Shown: positions 1-8,722, numbered from the stretch's first letter. The stretch: 64,000 nt of DNA from Streptomyces sp. CB00455 (GCF_001905445.1 NZ_LIVQ01000008.1:1-64000); one strand, 5' to 3'. Notes: generated by a model from the letters alone, not told the origin. Numbers and translations are program-made.

Positions 1-1179
1 GTAGAAGGTGCCGTCGCGGAGCATGGCGAAGAGGACGCTGATGCGTTGGCGGGCGAGCCGCAGAAGTGCCTGGGTCTGGGTTTTGCCGCGGGCGCGTTGG
101 CGGTCGTAGTAGGTGCGGGAGGCGGGGTCGGCGTTCATGCAGGCGAAGGCAGAGAGGAACATGGCGCGTTTGAGCTGCCGGTTTCCGCCTCGTGGTGCGT
201 GTTCGCCGTGGATCGAGGTCCCCGAGGATCTGGTGGTGGGGGCGAGGCCGGCGTAGGAGGCGAGGTGGGCGGCGCTGGGAAAGCCGGTGCCGTCGCCGAC
301 GGTGACCAGCAGAACGGCGGCGGTCCTGACTCCGACTCCCGGCATCGAGGTCAGGACCTGGTGAAGAGGGTGAGCCTCCAGCAGGCTGCTGATCTGCGCT
401 TCCAGGGCTCGGCGCTGGTCGTGAACCGCCGCGAGGGAGGCGGCCAGGGACGGGATCACGATGTCGAGGGTGCCGGTTCCCGGGACCACGACGGTCTGTT
501 CGTCGAGAGCGTCGAAGATCTCGTCGATCAGCCGGGCGGCCATCCGCGGGGCTTTCGGGCGGATGAGTTCGACGAGTCTGCGGCGGCCGGCTTTCCGCAG
601 TGCGGCCGGGGATCCGTGGCGTTCGAGGAGCCAGGTGACGGCCGGGTGGTCCAGCCGGGGCCCGAGAACGCGCTCCAGCGACGGGTGGAACTGGGTCAGC
701 AGGCCGCGTATCCGGTTCGAAGTGCGGGTGGCTTCGGCGGCGAGGTCCTGGTTGAAGCCGGTCAGCACCGTGAGCTCGGCGGTGATCTCGTCGGTCAGCT
801 CCAGCGACCGCAGGACGTGCGGCATGGTGCGGGCGGCGTCCGCGATCACCGCCGCGTCCTTCGCGTCGGTGATCGCCTCGCCCGGATACAGGTCAGCGAT
901 CCGCCGCATCGCGAGTCCGGGCAGGTAGGCGACCTCGCAGCCGGCGTCGCGGGCGACGGTCAGCGGCAGAGCGCCGATCGAGGCCGGCTGGTCCACGATC
1001 ACCAGCACCGTGCCGAACTTCGCGATCAGCTTGTCGAAGACGGCCCGTAGTTTTGGTTCGCTGTTGGGCATCGGCTTGTCGAAGACTTTCTTGCCCGCCG
1101 GCGTCAGCCCGTGGCCGTGGTGGGAGCTCTTGCCGACGTCCATACCCAGGAAGACGCCCACATCGCCGGTGTCTAACAT
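1..1179 (-). CDS. IS110-family transposase, 3' end cut by window edge
   Basis: The minus strand from the ATG at 1179 is open for 393 codons to the window edge. The N-terminus has the DEDD-type start (GMDVGKSSHHG, then VIVDQP and TDAKDA). The C-terminal half carries the transposase_20 region (SMPGVGVRTAAVLL, then SYAGLAP, GNRQLKRAMF and YYDRQRARGK). This is the usual IS110/IS116/IS902 layout, about 400 residues, so only a few residues should be missing. An AGGAGAGG ribosome site lies just before the ATG. IS110 elements have no obvious inverted ends and I could not place its boundaries. Family call is firm; activity unknown. Confidence 0.9.
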   Translation of the reverse strand, partial: MLDTGDVGVFLGMDVGKSSHHGHGLTPAGKKVFDKPMPNSEPKLRAVFDKLIAKFGTVLVIVDQPASIGALPLTVARDAGCEVAYLPGLAMRRIADLYPGEAITDAKDAAVIADAARTMPHVLRSLELTDEITAELTVLTGFNQDLAAEATRTSNRIRGLLTQFHPSLERVLGPRLDHPAVTWLLERHGSPAALRKAGRRRLVELIRPKAPRMAARLIDEIFDALDEQTVVVPGTGTLDIVIPSLAASLAAVHDQRRALEAQISSLLEAHPLHQVLTSMPGVGVRTAAVLLVTVGDGTGFPSAAHLASYAGLAPTTRSSGTSIHGEHAPRGGNRQLKRAMFLSAFACMNADPASRTYYDRQRARGKTQTQALLRLARQRISVLFAMLRDGTFY

Positions 1180-1453
1180 CGCACCTCTCCTGGGTGGTTG
1201 ACCTGGCCGGCCTCGGCGTTGGCGCCGTGCTCGCGCATCCACGTTATGCAGACCTGCCGCCCACGTCTCTGTCCGGCATTGCGCCGGACCGGGCGGTGGC
1301 CGGGTCTCTCATCAGCGTCTCCGACGGCACCTCCCGGGCCCGGCGACACCACCCCCCAGGTCATCCGTTCGACAGAGGGGACACAGTCATACCGGGCCCG
1401 GAGGCCAGCGGTCCCGTTGCAGGACCGCGAAAAACATAACGGGGGCATCGGGC

Positions 1454-1687
1454 TCATCCTTCATCCCTGAACTCCATGCGGCGCCTCAAGCGGACCCGCA
1501 CAGCCCGGTCCGCGATAGCCACGCCGGTGTACACGGCTCCCAGTACCGGCCCGAAAATCAAGGCAACCACAACCCCAGCGGGCTCTTCCGCGAACAGCAC
1601 GCCCCCAAGACTGACAGGAACCGCGATATAGACACCCAGCTGGACCGGATGCTTTGTCACCCACCCCTGGAAACGAGTCAAGGACAA
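1454..1687 (-). CDS. small membrane protein, unknown
   Basis: The frame is 77 codons from a TTG at 1687. It has two hydrophobic stretches (about residues 15-32 and 36-58) and a basic tail (RVRLRRRMEFRDEG), as in a two-pass small membrane protein. I recognise no family. No strong ribosome site precedes the TTG, and another frame over the same bases is also open, so the call rests only on the hydrophobic pattern. Confidence 0.3.
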   Translation of the reverse strand: MSLTRFQGWVTKHPVQLGVYIAVPVSLGGVLFAEEPAGVVVALIFGPVLGAVYTGVAIADRAVRVRLRRRMEFRDEG

Positions 1688-2006
1688 CCGGCCCCATACT
1701 CCCGCTCTACCGCCAAGTACCTATCCATCAGCGACTTCCCCCGACTACCCATCCACCACACGCTACGCGCCTAACACCTGCTTCGGGCCAGGGGTCCCGC
1801 AGCTCCGCTGCGGACTGGTTCTGGCTCCGCTGCGCTCCACCAGAAATGGGCCTGCCAGGCAGCCCCAGGGCCTCGCGCTCCGCGCGACAGATGCCCCCAC
1901 TTCACAGGGCCCGGGCTTCTTGCCCGTTAGGCTGACGCTGCTCCCCCAAACGGTCCTACCGGCTCCGCCTCCAGGACCCAGCCCGCGCTGTGGACGGCAG
2001 CAGGGA
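1688..2006. other. gap without a supported gene
   Basis: Short GC-rich frames exist on both strands but none has a ribosome site plus recognisable protein features. A local imperfect hairpin (GCAGCTCCGCTGCGG-like) lies around 1799-1815. Confidence 0.4.
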
Positions 2007-2204
2007 CTACCCGCGCCGGGGCTCCAGGACCACCTTGCCGTCCTTCACGAACAGCCTCACCCGCTGCTCATTGAAGTCCATCGTCACCATGCTGCCCTCA
2101 GGCACTACATGGACCGAAACTTCCGGGAACTCCGCCCGGATCTGCTCACGGGCCTCCTCCGCCGGCTTCCCCATCAGCTCCGGCCACTCATTCTTCGCCT
2201 CCAT
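2007..2204 (-). CDS. potato inhibitor I (eglin-like) serine protease inhibitor
   Basis: The 65-residue product matches the potato inhibitor I/eglin c fold over nearly its whole length: WPELMGK near the start, then VVPEGSMVTMDF, QRVRLF and a C-terminal PRRG. In eglin the same scaffold is WPEVVGK-like, LPEGSPVTLDL, NRVRVF and PHVG. The alignment puts the reactive bond at Met42-Asp43 and keeps the two loop-supporting arginines (Arg48, Arg50). A methionine at P1 suggests a target with subtilisin- or chymotrypsin-like preference (inference). There is no signal peptide, so it would act inside the cell or leave by another route. I chose the ATG at 2204 because GGAGGGG sits a few bases upstream; an in-frame GTG at 2216 would add four residues. 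Confidence 0.75.
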   Translation of the reverse strand: MEAKNEWPELMGKPAEEAREQIRAEFPEVSVHVVPEGSMVTMDFNEQRVRLFVKDGKVVLEPRRG

Positions 2205-2333
2205 CAACCCCTCCACAGTGGTGATCGCTCCAGATCCCGCCTCAACGCCACAGGTCTACCAATGGCTCCGCCCGGAAGGTGACGCCGTTTGGCGGGGTAC
2301 GGGCCCCAGCCTCGCGACCGTGCCACGATCTCG

Positions 2334-2972
2334 CTAGCTGACTCCCTGAGCGTTCAAACTGGCTGTCAGATACCGCATCGAAGCCGGGGCACACCCGACC
2401 AGCACCACAGCATCACCGTCGCGACACTCGGCCACCTGCCAGCCGTGCTGCACCAACCGGGAATCTGAAAGGCCTCTCGACCGGACCCGAACCAGCTCCC
2501 ACCGCGCTACGGGAAGTGGACTTCGGTGAAGGTCCCCGAGCTCCGTCGGCGTGACATGCAGCCTGGAACCCGTAGCCCAGAGGAAGACCAACGCCTCATC
2601 CCGGCAGTACGGGCGGTCACCAAGAACGCAGGCAACGAAACCCACCTCCGCCCCCTCCGCGAAACTCCGAGCCTTCCTCCTGGCCCTGCGCCTCTCATGC
2701 CCCACGTCAACAGACCGCCAAAAACGAGCTCCAGCAAGAAACCCAGCACGCGCCACCCCCGTCGGCCTCAGCCCTCCAGCTGCAAATCCAAACAGACGCA
2801 ACCAAAGACCACACTCCTCCCCAGGGAGGAGTGCAGGACACCGTCCTCTACACCGCAGCCAGGAGGAAAGGTGGGCGCCTCCCCCTGAAGACTCTCCCAG
2901 CGCCGCAGGTGCTTCATTGTGATATCCGGATAGACTCAGGAATACGGCCAGAGTGCCACACCAGCCGGACAC
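2334..2972 (-). pseudogene. PH-like hypothetical protein, probably frameshifted
   Basis: The C-terminal part of this frame looks like a real protein: a basic segment (RRARRKARSFAEG), then strand-rich sequence (LHVTPTELGDL, WELVRVRS, VVLVGCAP) resembling the PH-like domain proteins common in actinomycetes. Such proteins usually begin with a membrane segment. That segment (MLGFLLELVFGGLLTWG) is present but in the neighbouring frame, starting from a GTG at 2749. A one-base shift near 2680-2710 would join the two. Either the gene is broken there or the N-terminus of this frame is simply different. Confidence 0.35.
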
Positions 2973-3097
2973 CCCCAGATGTCGTGGATCAGCAAATCTG
3001 CGCAGTACTCAACCTGCGACACCCGGGCAGACATCCTGTAACCGACATGCTCCCTTTCCGGTCCAGGCAGGTGCTCGCCGAGCCGAGGCACAGCAAA

Positions 3098-3126
3098 GCC
3101 CCCCACCGGTAGTGCTGGTGGGGGGC
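3098..3126. terminator. strong hairpin, terminator-like
   Basis: GCCCCCCACC pairs perfectly with GGTGGGGGGC around a 9-base loop. No intact gene ends right next to it, so the transcript it serves is unclear. Confidence 0.5.
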
Positions 3127-3549
3127 CTCGGCGTCAGTGGGGCGTTTCGGCCGGGCTGTCCAGGCCGATGGTCTAGTCCTGACTGCGATCTCTCGGACGT
3201 GTCAGTGCGCGACCTGCACGAATACCGCCCCGTGACAGTGAAATCGCCGCGATCTCTCACACCCATGACAGTGCGCCGCACCCCGGAAACCGACGCTGGC
3301 CTGCACCTGTGAACAGGCACTCCCATGGCAGCCGGCCATCCTCCCGATGGGCGTCCCGCGACAGCAGCTTGGTCATCTCATGACAGCCATGATCACTATC
3401 GCCGCGCACCATGACCAGGGAAAGACCACACATCTCTGCTGACGCCCATCCGATGTCACGGGCGCACCCATTCACACCTGGGCAGGGCATCGTGAGCGCG
3501 TTGGCCGCGCCCGATCGCCGGGGACCGAGTCGAACTGGCCGCTGACACG
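3127..3549. other. gap without a supported gene
   Basis: Only short frames with no recognisable product. The base composition is less G+C-rich than the surroundings. I see no RNA gene or mobile-element end here. Confidence 0.4.
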
Positions 3550-3918
3550 ATGACGGCTACCTTCACCGGCACCATCACCGTGCGCGGCATCTACCGCCCC
3601 GGCCAGGGCTTCGCGGAGCTGACCCTGTTGGCGGTCGAGCCCCAGCAGTGGCGCGACCTGGAACACGCCACCCTGCATTGGTACACCCTGTACCGCGAAG
3701 GCGGGGAGCTCTACGGCTGTGGTGGTGACGCTGACGGCGGAGACCGTGCGACACCAGCGCACTCACCACCGCGACGTAGCCCCCGGGCAGCCGAACGGCC
3801 CGGGGACGCGAGCGGTTCAACCGCCGTACTGGGCGCGCCGCTGCTCCTTGCACGCCGCGCACAACGGCGAAGCCCCCACCCCGTATCTGCATGTTGGAGC
3901 GTGGCTTCTCTGCACTAA
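3550..3918 (+). CDS. hypothetical protein, possible internal frameshift
   Basis: The first 57 residues look like a folded small domain (MTATFTGTITVRGIYRPG, then EPQQWRDLEHATLHWYT). After YREGGELYGC the frame turns into low-complexity arginine/proline sequence typical of a wrong frame. Removing one G near 3722 would continue into VVVTLTAETVRHQ in the next frame, which looks more natural. No family recognised. It lies alone between two hairpins. Confidence 0.35.
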   Translation: MTATFTGTITVRGIYRPGQGFAELTLLAVEPQQWRDLEHATLHWYTLYREGGELYGCGGDADGGDRATPAHSPPRRSPRAAERPGDASGSTAVLGAPLLLARRAQRRSPHPVSACWSVASLH

Positions 3919-3955
3919 CGCGAGTAGCCAGCCAAGCCTGCGGCGGCCACGAGAA

Positions 3956-3980
3956 GGGCGGCCCCTCTTTGGGGCCGCCC
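3956..3980 (-). terminator. terminator after the HU gene
   Basis: GGGCGGCCCC and GGGGCCGCCC form a perfect 10-bp stem with a TCTTT loop, 38 bases past the stop of the HU-type gene. A good rho-independent terminator for that minus-strand gene. Confidence 0.75.
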
Positions 3981-4018
3981 CTGGGCGCCTGGGCGCAACG
4001 GAACACTGCTCTCGACGA

Positions 4019-4291
4019 TCAGTGGTCGTCGGTTTCTGGGTTGAACATGGCATGCAGGCTCTTGGCGGGCTTGAACATGAGAGTGCCTGGGATGCCAGGA
4101 GTGTAGGGAGTGCTCGCCCTCTTTGGGCCAGTCACATGCTTCGTGAAGCTGCCGAATCCATCCAGGTGCACAGGCCCGGAGGCCACATCACGCGGGATTG
4201 TTGCCGCGATGACCCGTAGGGCCGCTCGAGCCTTCTCCTGGGTCAGGCCGGCGCGCTCCGCGATCACTGTGATCATGTCTCTGTCGTTCAT
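4019..4291 (-). CDS. HU-family DNA-binding protein
   Basis: A 90-residue protein with the HU/IHF fold: N-terminal two-helix part (AERAGLTQEKARAALRVIAATI), the turn VHLDGFGSFTKHV matching the usual V-L-GFG-F motif, and a C-terminal FKPAKSL matching the FKPGKAL signature. HU proteins bend and compact DNA as dimers. It is the length of a plain HU and lacks the long basic tail of HupS-type Streptomyces paralogues. The arm region (PKRASTPYTPGIPG) is proline-rich and lacks the usual RNP tip, so DNA contacts may differ. The ATG at 4291 fits family length; the frame is open further upstream but without homology. It has its own terminator and stands beside degraded genes. Confidence 0.85.
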   Translation of the reverse strand: MNDRDMITVIAERAGLTQEKARAALRVIAATIPRDVASGPVHLDGFGSFTKHVTGPKRASTPYTPGIPGTLMFKPAKSLHAMFNPETDDH

Positions 4292-4322
4292 GTTCTTTCG
4301 TCTGCCTTCGTCCTGAGGGTGG

Positions 4323-4644
4323 ATGGAGCGGCTGTCCACGCTGGGCGTGCAGCCCGACCAGGCGACCTCTCCCGCGCCTACGGCCAGCCGCAGGGCGAAG
4401 GGGCCGAGCAAGGCGCAGCAGGCATACCAGCGGGGCCTGGAGGCCCTCGCTCAATGGGTGGAGCGGGAAGGCGCGGACCGGCCGGTGCCCCGCGCGCACG
4501 GCGAGGAGATCACGGTCGAGGGCGAGGCGGAGCCGGTGACCGTGAAGCTCGGCGTGTGGGTCTCCAACACCAAGAGCCGGCGCGACAAGCTCACCCAGGA
4601 GCAGCTCGACGCACTCCCGGGAGCTGGGCGTCGACTGGGCCTGA
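4323..4644 (+). pseudogene. helicase-associated domain remnant
   Basis: The sequence matches the C-terminal end of Streptomyces DEAD/DEAH helicases with repeated helicase-associated domains: AYQRGLEALAQWVEREG, PVPRAH, VKLGVWVSNTKSRRDKLT and then ELGVDWA followed by TGA at 4642-4644. The last seven residues are in a different frame because of one extra C around 4617. The helicase core is absent. This is a truncated and frameshifted remnant. Confidence 0.7.
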
Positions 4645-5011
4645 CAGCACGTCCGGAAGACTGCTCCTGGCGTGCTGAAGGGGGTGGGTCTGGGCGTAGG
4701 CATCGATGTCGCTCGGGACTGCACCGTGCGGGGGTTGCCCCATCTGCGGGCCGTCTTCTCCCGAGCACGGAGTCACGAGGCGAAGTTCTCAAGAGTCCGC
4801 GTCCAGACTGTCAACAGTTCCGATCTGAGCGGGCAACAGTTCTAAGCACCGAATGCCGACCTGCCTGCAGCTTTGGGCCTACAGAGGTTTCCTACCGGGG
4901 TCATCAGTGTTCACATGGTTTCCGATAAGCCAAGCTGGGCGGGTGGCCAGCTCGGCGGCCGCACCCGAAACGACACCCGCCCCATGCTCACAGGGGCGCA
5001 TAGTTGGCGTC

Positions 5012-5557
5012 GTGAACACCGAACTGACCGTACTCCAGCAGGACAAGGCCGTGGGCCAGGACGACACGATACGGATGCTGCTGGGCGAGTCCAAGCGCTA
5101 CAGCCGTGCCGTGCCGATCCGGCGCGCCTTCATCCAGGACGCCGACCCCGGCCCCCGCCTGGTCACGCGGCCCGGCCCGTTCCCCAAGCTGCTGCGCAGT
5201 CCCGGGCGGCTGGATCTCTTGCTGCTGATCCACTGTGTCGCCGCGCACGCCGAATGGGGCGTCACCCGTCGCTCCGAGACCTGGGGGCGCGCCGCGGGGA
5301 TCTCGTTCGCCACCGACGGCACGGCGAGCGCCGCGGTCTCTCGGCACCTGGCCAAGCTGAAAGACCTGAAGCTGATCAGCACAGCGCCGGACGGCCGGAT
5401 GACCCGCATCACCAAACTGCTCGAGGACGGCTCTGGGAACCCGTACACGCGGCCGTCGGGCAACGCGGAGGGCTCCCGCAAGGACATCTACTTCAAGGTG
5501 CCCTTCGCGTACTGGGAGCAGGGTTACTACAGGTCGCTGGACATGCCTGCGAAGGCG
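5012..5557 (+). pseudogene. helix-turn-helix-type gene, cut by an IS701-type remnant
   Basis: From a GTG at 5012 the frame reads as a genuine protein: VNTELTVLQQDKAVGQDD, a hydrophobic helix LDLLLLIHCVAAH, a possible winged-helix segment (ASAAVSRHLAKLKDLKLIS) and FAYWEQGYYRSLDMPAKA. Proteins of this appearance occur on actinomycete plasmids and integrative elements and may have a replication or regulatory role; I do not know the exact family. After DMPAKA the sequence changes abruptly to IS701 transposase in the same frame, so the C-terminal part is lost. The 389-residue open frame over this stretch is therefore an accidental fusion. Confidence 0.55.
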
Positions 5558-5784
5558 ATCGAGGCATGGGAGAAGATCTCGTGCGGTGACGGCGCGAAGG
5601 GCCCGCGCGTCTACCACTGGGCGGCGGTGCGGCTGCCGGCCGTCGAGGAGTTCGACTACCAGGGCGAGGTCCCTTATCGGATGCGGTGGGCACTGGCCCG
5701 CCGTAGTATCCGCAGGCCCGATGAGATCGCCTACTACCTTGCTTACGCGCCCTTGGAGACCACCGTTCAGGAGCTGGTGCGGAT
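5558..5784 (+). pseudogene. IS701-type transposase, middle fragment
   Basis: The frame reads AWEKISCGDGAKGPRVYHWA, LARRSIRRPDEIAYYLAYAP and TTVQELVR, the central catalytic part of IS701/DDE transposases. The N-terminal half is missing where it joins the preceding gene. The reading stops exactly at a 9-bp direct repeat, where an IS256-type element is inserted. It resumes at 8316: joined, the two pieces read QELVR-IAGTRWAIEGCFQ without loss. Confidence 0.8.
5776..5784. repeat. left copy of 9-bp target duplication
   Basis: GGTGCGGAT here and at 8316-8324 flank the inserted element. Eight to nine bases is the usual target duplication of the IS256 family. Confidence 0.7.
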
Positions 5785-5915
5785 GAGCAATCAGGACCTG
5801 TGGATCGGCCTCGGGGAGGGCGCCTCGCGGGATGCGAAGAGCGTACCTTCCCGAGTGATCGATTGTTGGTCACCGAGTAGGCCCGCGTTGCAGCGCGGGC
5901 CGGGAAGGCCCGCCC

Positions 5916-7168
5916 GTGCTCAGCGTAGTCAACGCCGACGGAACCACCGGGAGCGGCTCCTTGATGGACGAGATCGTCCGCGAGGGTGCGAGGCGGATGC
6001 TTGCCGCCGCCCTGGAAGCTGAAGTCAACCAGTACATAGCCGAGTTGACCGACAATCGCGACGAGTCCGGTCGTCGCCTCGTTGTCCGCAACGGCCACCA
6101 TCACGAACGAACCGTCGCGACGGCCGCCGGGCCGATCCCGGTGAAAGCGCCGCGGGTGAACGACAAGCGCGTCGACGCCGTGACGGGCGAGCGCTAGCGG
6201 TTCTCGTCGCAGATCCTCGCCCCCTGGTGCCGGAAGTCACCGAAGATCAGCGAGGTCCTGTCCCTGCTCTACTTGCACGGCCTGTCCTCCGGTGACTTCC
6301 TGCCCGCGATGGAACAGTTCCTCGGCTCCTCGGCCGGTCTTTCTCCGGCCACCGTGACGCGGCTGACCAAGCAGTGGCAGGACGACCACGCCGCCTTCCA
6401 GGACCGCGCCCTGTCGGCAGCGACTACGTCTACGTGTGGGCCGACGGTGTTCACCCCAAGGTCCGCCTCGGTCAGGCCCACTCCTGTGTCCTGGTTCTGA
6501 TGGGCGTGCGCACGGACGGCCGCATGGAACTCATCGCGGTCGCCGAGGGCCTGCGCGAGTCGACCGAGTCCTGGGCCGACCTGCTGAGGGACTGCCGCCG
6601 GCGCGGCATGACGGATCCCGAGCTGGTCGTCGGCGACGGCGCCATGGGTCTTTGGAAGGCCCTGACCGAGGTGTTTCCGCAGGCCAGGCACCAGAGGTGC
6701 TGGGTTCACAAGGTCCGCAATGTCATGAACACGCTTCCGAAGTCCGCGCAGCCCGGCGCGAAGAAGGCGCTCCAGGAAATCTACAACGCCGAGGACCGTG
6801 ACCACGCCGAGAAGGCGATCAAGGACTTCGAGCGCAGCTACGGCGCGAAGTGGCCCAAGGCGGTGAAGAAGGTCACCGGCGAGGTGGATGAACTCCTGGC
6901 CTTTTACGACTTCCCGGCCGAGCACTGGGTGCACTTGCGCACGACGAATCCGATCGAATCCACCTTCAGCACAGTCAAGTTGAGAACCCGTGTCACCCGC
7001 GGCGCTGGCAGCTCGGCCGCCGCCTTGGCCATGGTGTTCAAGCTCGCCGAGTCCGCCCAGGCCCGCTGGCGTGCGATCACCGCACCCCACCTCGTCGCCC
7101 TCGTCCGCGCCGGAGCACGCTTCGAACGCGGCGTCCTGGTCGAACGTGGGGAGCCTTGTGCGGCGTGA
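5916..7168 (+). pseudogene. IS256-family transposase, inactivated
   Basis: The product has the IS256 hallmarks: VRNGHHHERTV near the start, GLSSGDF, the first catalytic Asp in YVWADGVHPKVR, the second in VVGDGAMGLWKAL, HQRCWVHKVRN, and the catalytic Glu in TTNPIESTFSTVKLRT. Two lesions break it: an amber codon at 6196-6198 where CAG would be expected (GER-stop-RFSSQ), and a one-base deletion near 6412 (between FQDR and GSDYVYVW). The element can no longer move by itself. Confidence 0.88.
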
Positions 7169-7172
7169 TGCT

Positions 7173-8111
7173 TCAGCGCGCTGTGCGTCCGAGCAGTCCG
7201 CTCAGCTCATGGGCGAGGGCGACCGAGGCCTCGATCTCGACCTTGCGGATCGATACGCTCTCCACGAGGAAACCGAAAGGCATGCCGAGCTTGCGACAGA
7301 AGGCGATCAGATCCCGGGCGTTCGCCAAACAATGCTCGTACGACTCGGCAAGCGTGTCGTCCGCGTGAAGCAGGGAGTTCTCGAGCCAGCGTGGAACCTC
7401 GACTCCGAGCCACTTGAGGAACGCCAGCGTCTTCACCGAACCGCACACCGACAGCGTAAAGAGCACGGGCTTCGGTGCGAGCTGCCGCTCACGGCAACCG
7501 TAGTAGTAGTCGGAGACCATGCTCTTGGCCGCGTCGGCGCTGTAGATGACCTGCGAGATGAAATACCCGCATCCCGCCTCCTGCTTGGTGATCAGCCGCA
7601 GATGCTCGTCAGGGCGCTCGGTGATGGCGACGCCACCGAGCAGCAGGTCCGGACGGACGTCGCGGCGCAGGACGTGCGCCGTCGACAGGCTCGTATGTAT
7701 AGCCTTGTCCTTCAAGGACGCACCCACGAAGACCCCGAGCACGCGGTCCGCATCGGCCATCCGCAGCCAGGTCCGCAACTCCGCCTCGGTGTACTTGCCG
7801 ACGCACCGATAGATCACCGCAGCGCGGTTCCACTCGCCGAGATATTCCGCGTGGTACGCGGCGGGATCCATGGTCGGCAGGTAGGGGAACGGGCGTTCCT
7901 CCGGATTGCGGTCGCTCTCGTCGTCGATGTCGTAGAGCGCCAGACCATCCACATTGAGGACGTCCAGCCGCGCCAAGGTGGCCGCGGTGATCTCTCGGAT
8001 CCGCTCAGGAGCGATACTCAGGCGCGGCGGCGTGATGCCGAACAGAAGGACGCCGCTCTCGGCGTCAGTCACCAGCGTCCGGAGAGCCATGCTTTCGTTG
8101 TGATCCACCAT
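7173..8111 (-). CDS. methylenetetrahydrofolate-reductase-like protein
   Basis: An intact 312-residue frame with the look of a flavin-dependent MTHFR TIM barrel: LLFGITPPRLS at the first strand, LDVLNVDGLALYDIDDE, RCVGKYTEAELRTWL, LLGGVAITERP and KQEAGCGYFISQVIYSA. True MTHFRs have a catalytic Glu in the first-strand motif (FEFFPPR in E. coli MetF); here the aligned residue is Gly (FGITPPR), so ordinary methylenetetrahydrofolate reduction is doubtful. It probably uses a related C1 or flavin chemistry (inference). It sits inside an IS256-type element, tail to tail with the dead transposase. I kept the ATG at 8111; an internal ATG at 8090 is possible and neither has a strong ribosome site. Confidence 0.65.
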   Translation of the reverse strand: MVDHNESMALRTLVTDAESGVLLFGITPPRLSIAPERIREITAATLARLDVLNVDGLALYDIDDESDRNPEERPFPYLPTMDPAAYHAEYLGEWNRAAVIYRCVGKYTEAELRTWLRMADADRVLGVFVGASLKDKAIHTSLSTAHVLRRDVRPDLLLGGVAITERPDEHLRLITKQEAGCGYFISQVIYSADAAKSMVSDYYYGCRERQLAPKPVLFTLSVCGSVKTLAFLKWLGVEVPRWLENSLLHADDTLAESYEHCLANARDLIAFCRKLGMPFGFLVESVSIRKVEIEASVALAHELSGLLGRTAR

Positions 8112-8315
8112 GCCGCGGAAACTAGCAGCTCATCCACCAGGCGGTAGGCAAGCATCACTCTGTGAGACCGGATCCGGTGACGCCCCGCCCGAGGAAGCCA
8201 CGGCAACAAACGCCTCCTGGATCAGGAAGCCGTCGCAAGGCCCTTGGCGACGCCACTCGTTCCCGTACGAAGCCCGACCGCTGCCGATCAGATCCACAGG
8301 ATTTGACAATAACTC

Positions 8316-8324
8316 GGTGCGGAT
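8316..8324. repeat. right copy of 9-bp target duplication
   Basis: Second GGTGCGGAT, at the junction where the IS701 transposase reading resumes. Confidence 0.7.
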
Positions 8325-8722
8325 CGCCGGGACACGCTGGGCGATCGAGGGGTGCTTCCAGGCTGCGAAGAACGAGTGCGGGCTGGACCAGTACGAAGTC
8401 CGTCGCTACGTCGGTTGGTTACCGGCACATCACGCTCGCGATGCTCGCCCACGCCTTCCTGGCCGTGACGGCGCAACAGGTCCAGGAAAGAGGGGTGGCA
8501 CCGAAGAGGCGGCCCGGGGTCATCGAGTTCACAGTGGCGGAGGTTCGGCGACTCCTGGCAGCTTGTCGTCCACGGCCCCCACACCTTCGTGGCCACCGAG
8601 GACGACATCACGCGTTGGGATGGTCGAGATGGCGCCGACGACGCCAAGCAGTCGCCCGCCGCTGCCACTACTTGCGGCGCTGTCGCACGATCGAGGGGCG
8701 GCCCGTCCAAGACCGCCCCTGA
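8316..8722 (+). pseudogene. IS701-type transposase, C-terminal fragment, frameshifted
   Basis: It reads VRIAGTRWAIEGCFQAAKNE, then CGLDQYEVRRYVGW; an extra T near 8419 shifts the frame, after which YRHITLAMLAHAFLAVTAQ, GVIEFTVAEVRRLLA and WSRWRRRRQAVARRCHYLRR follow, ending at TGA 8720-8722. The Glu of the DDE triad lies in the RWAIE motif. The middle of the C-terminal region (about 8560-8615) also looks scrambled. It is the continuation of the fragment at 5558-5784. Confidence 0.8.

Larger units (their letters stand above)
5785..8315. mobile_element. IS256-type element with passenger gene, inserted in the IS701 remnant
   Basis: The element lies between two copies of GGTGCGGAT and interrupts an IS701-type transposase reading frame that closes perfectly when the element is removed. 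Its ends are imperfect inverted repeats: both begin GAG and share CCTGTGGATC a few bases further in, offset by about 3 bases. It carries a broken IS256 transposase (5916-7168, plus) and, converging on it only 4 bases away, a methylenetetrahydrofolate-reductase-like gene (7173-8111, minus). At about 2.5 kb it is much longer than a plain IS256 element (about 1.3-1.4 kb). A GCCCGCG hairpin precedes the transposase start. Confidence 0.65.

Noticed and set aside
4853..6022. 389-codon frame as a single gene
   Set aside because: It joins a helix-turn-helix-type protein, an IS701 transposase piece and the IS256 left end in frame by chance; the domain content changes abruptly at 5558 and 5785.
7173..8111. 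Housekeeping metF
   Set aside because: The catalytic Glu motif is missing, the sequence departs from MetF outside the barrel motifs and it lies in a mobile element; only a family-level name is justified.
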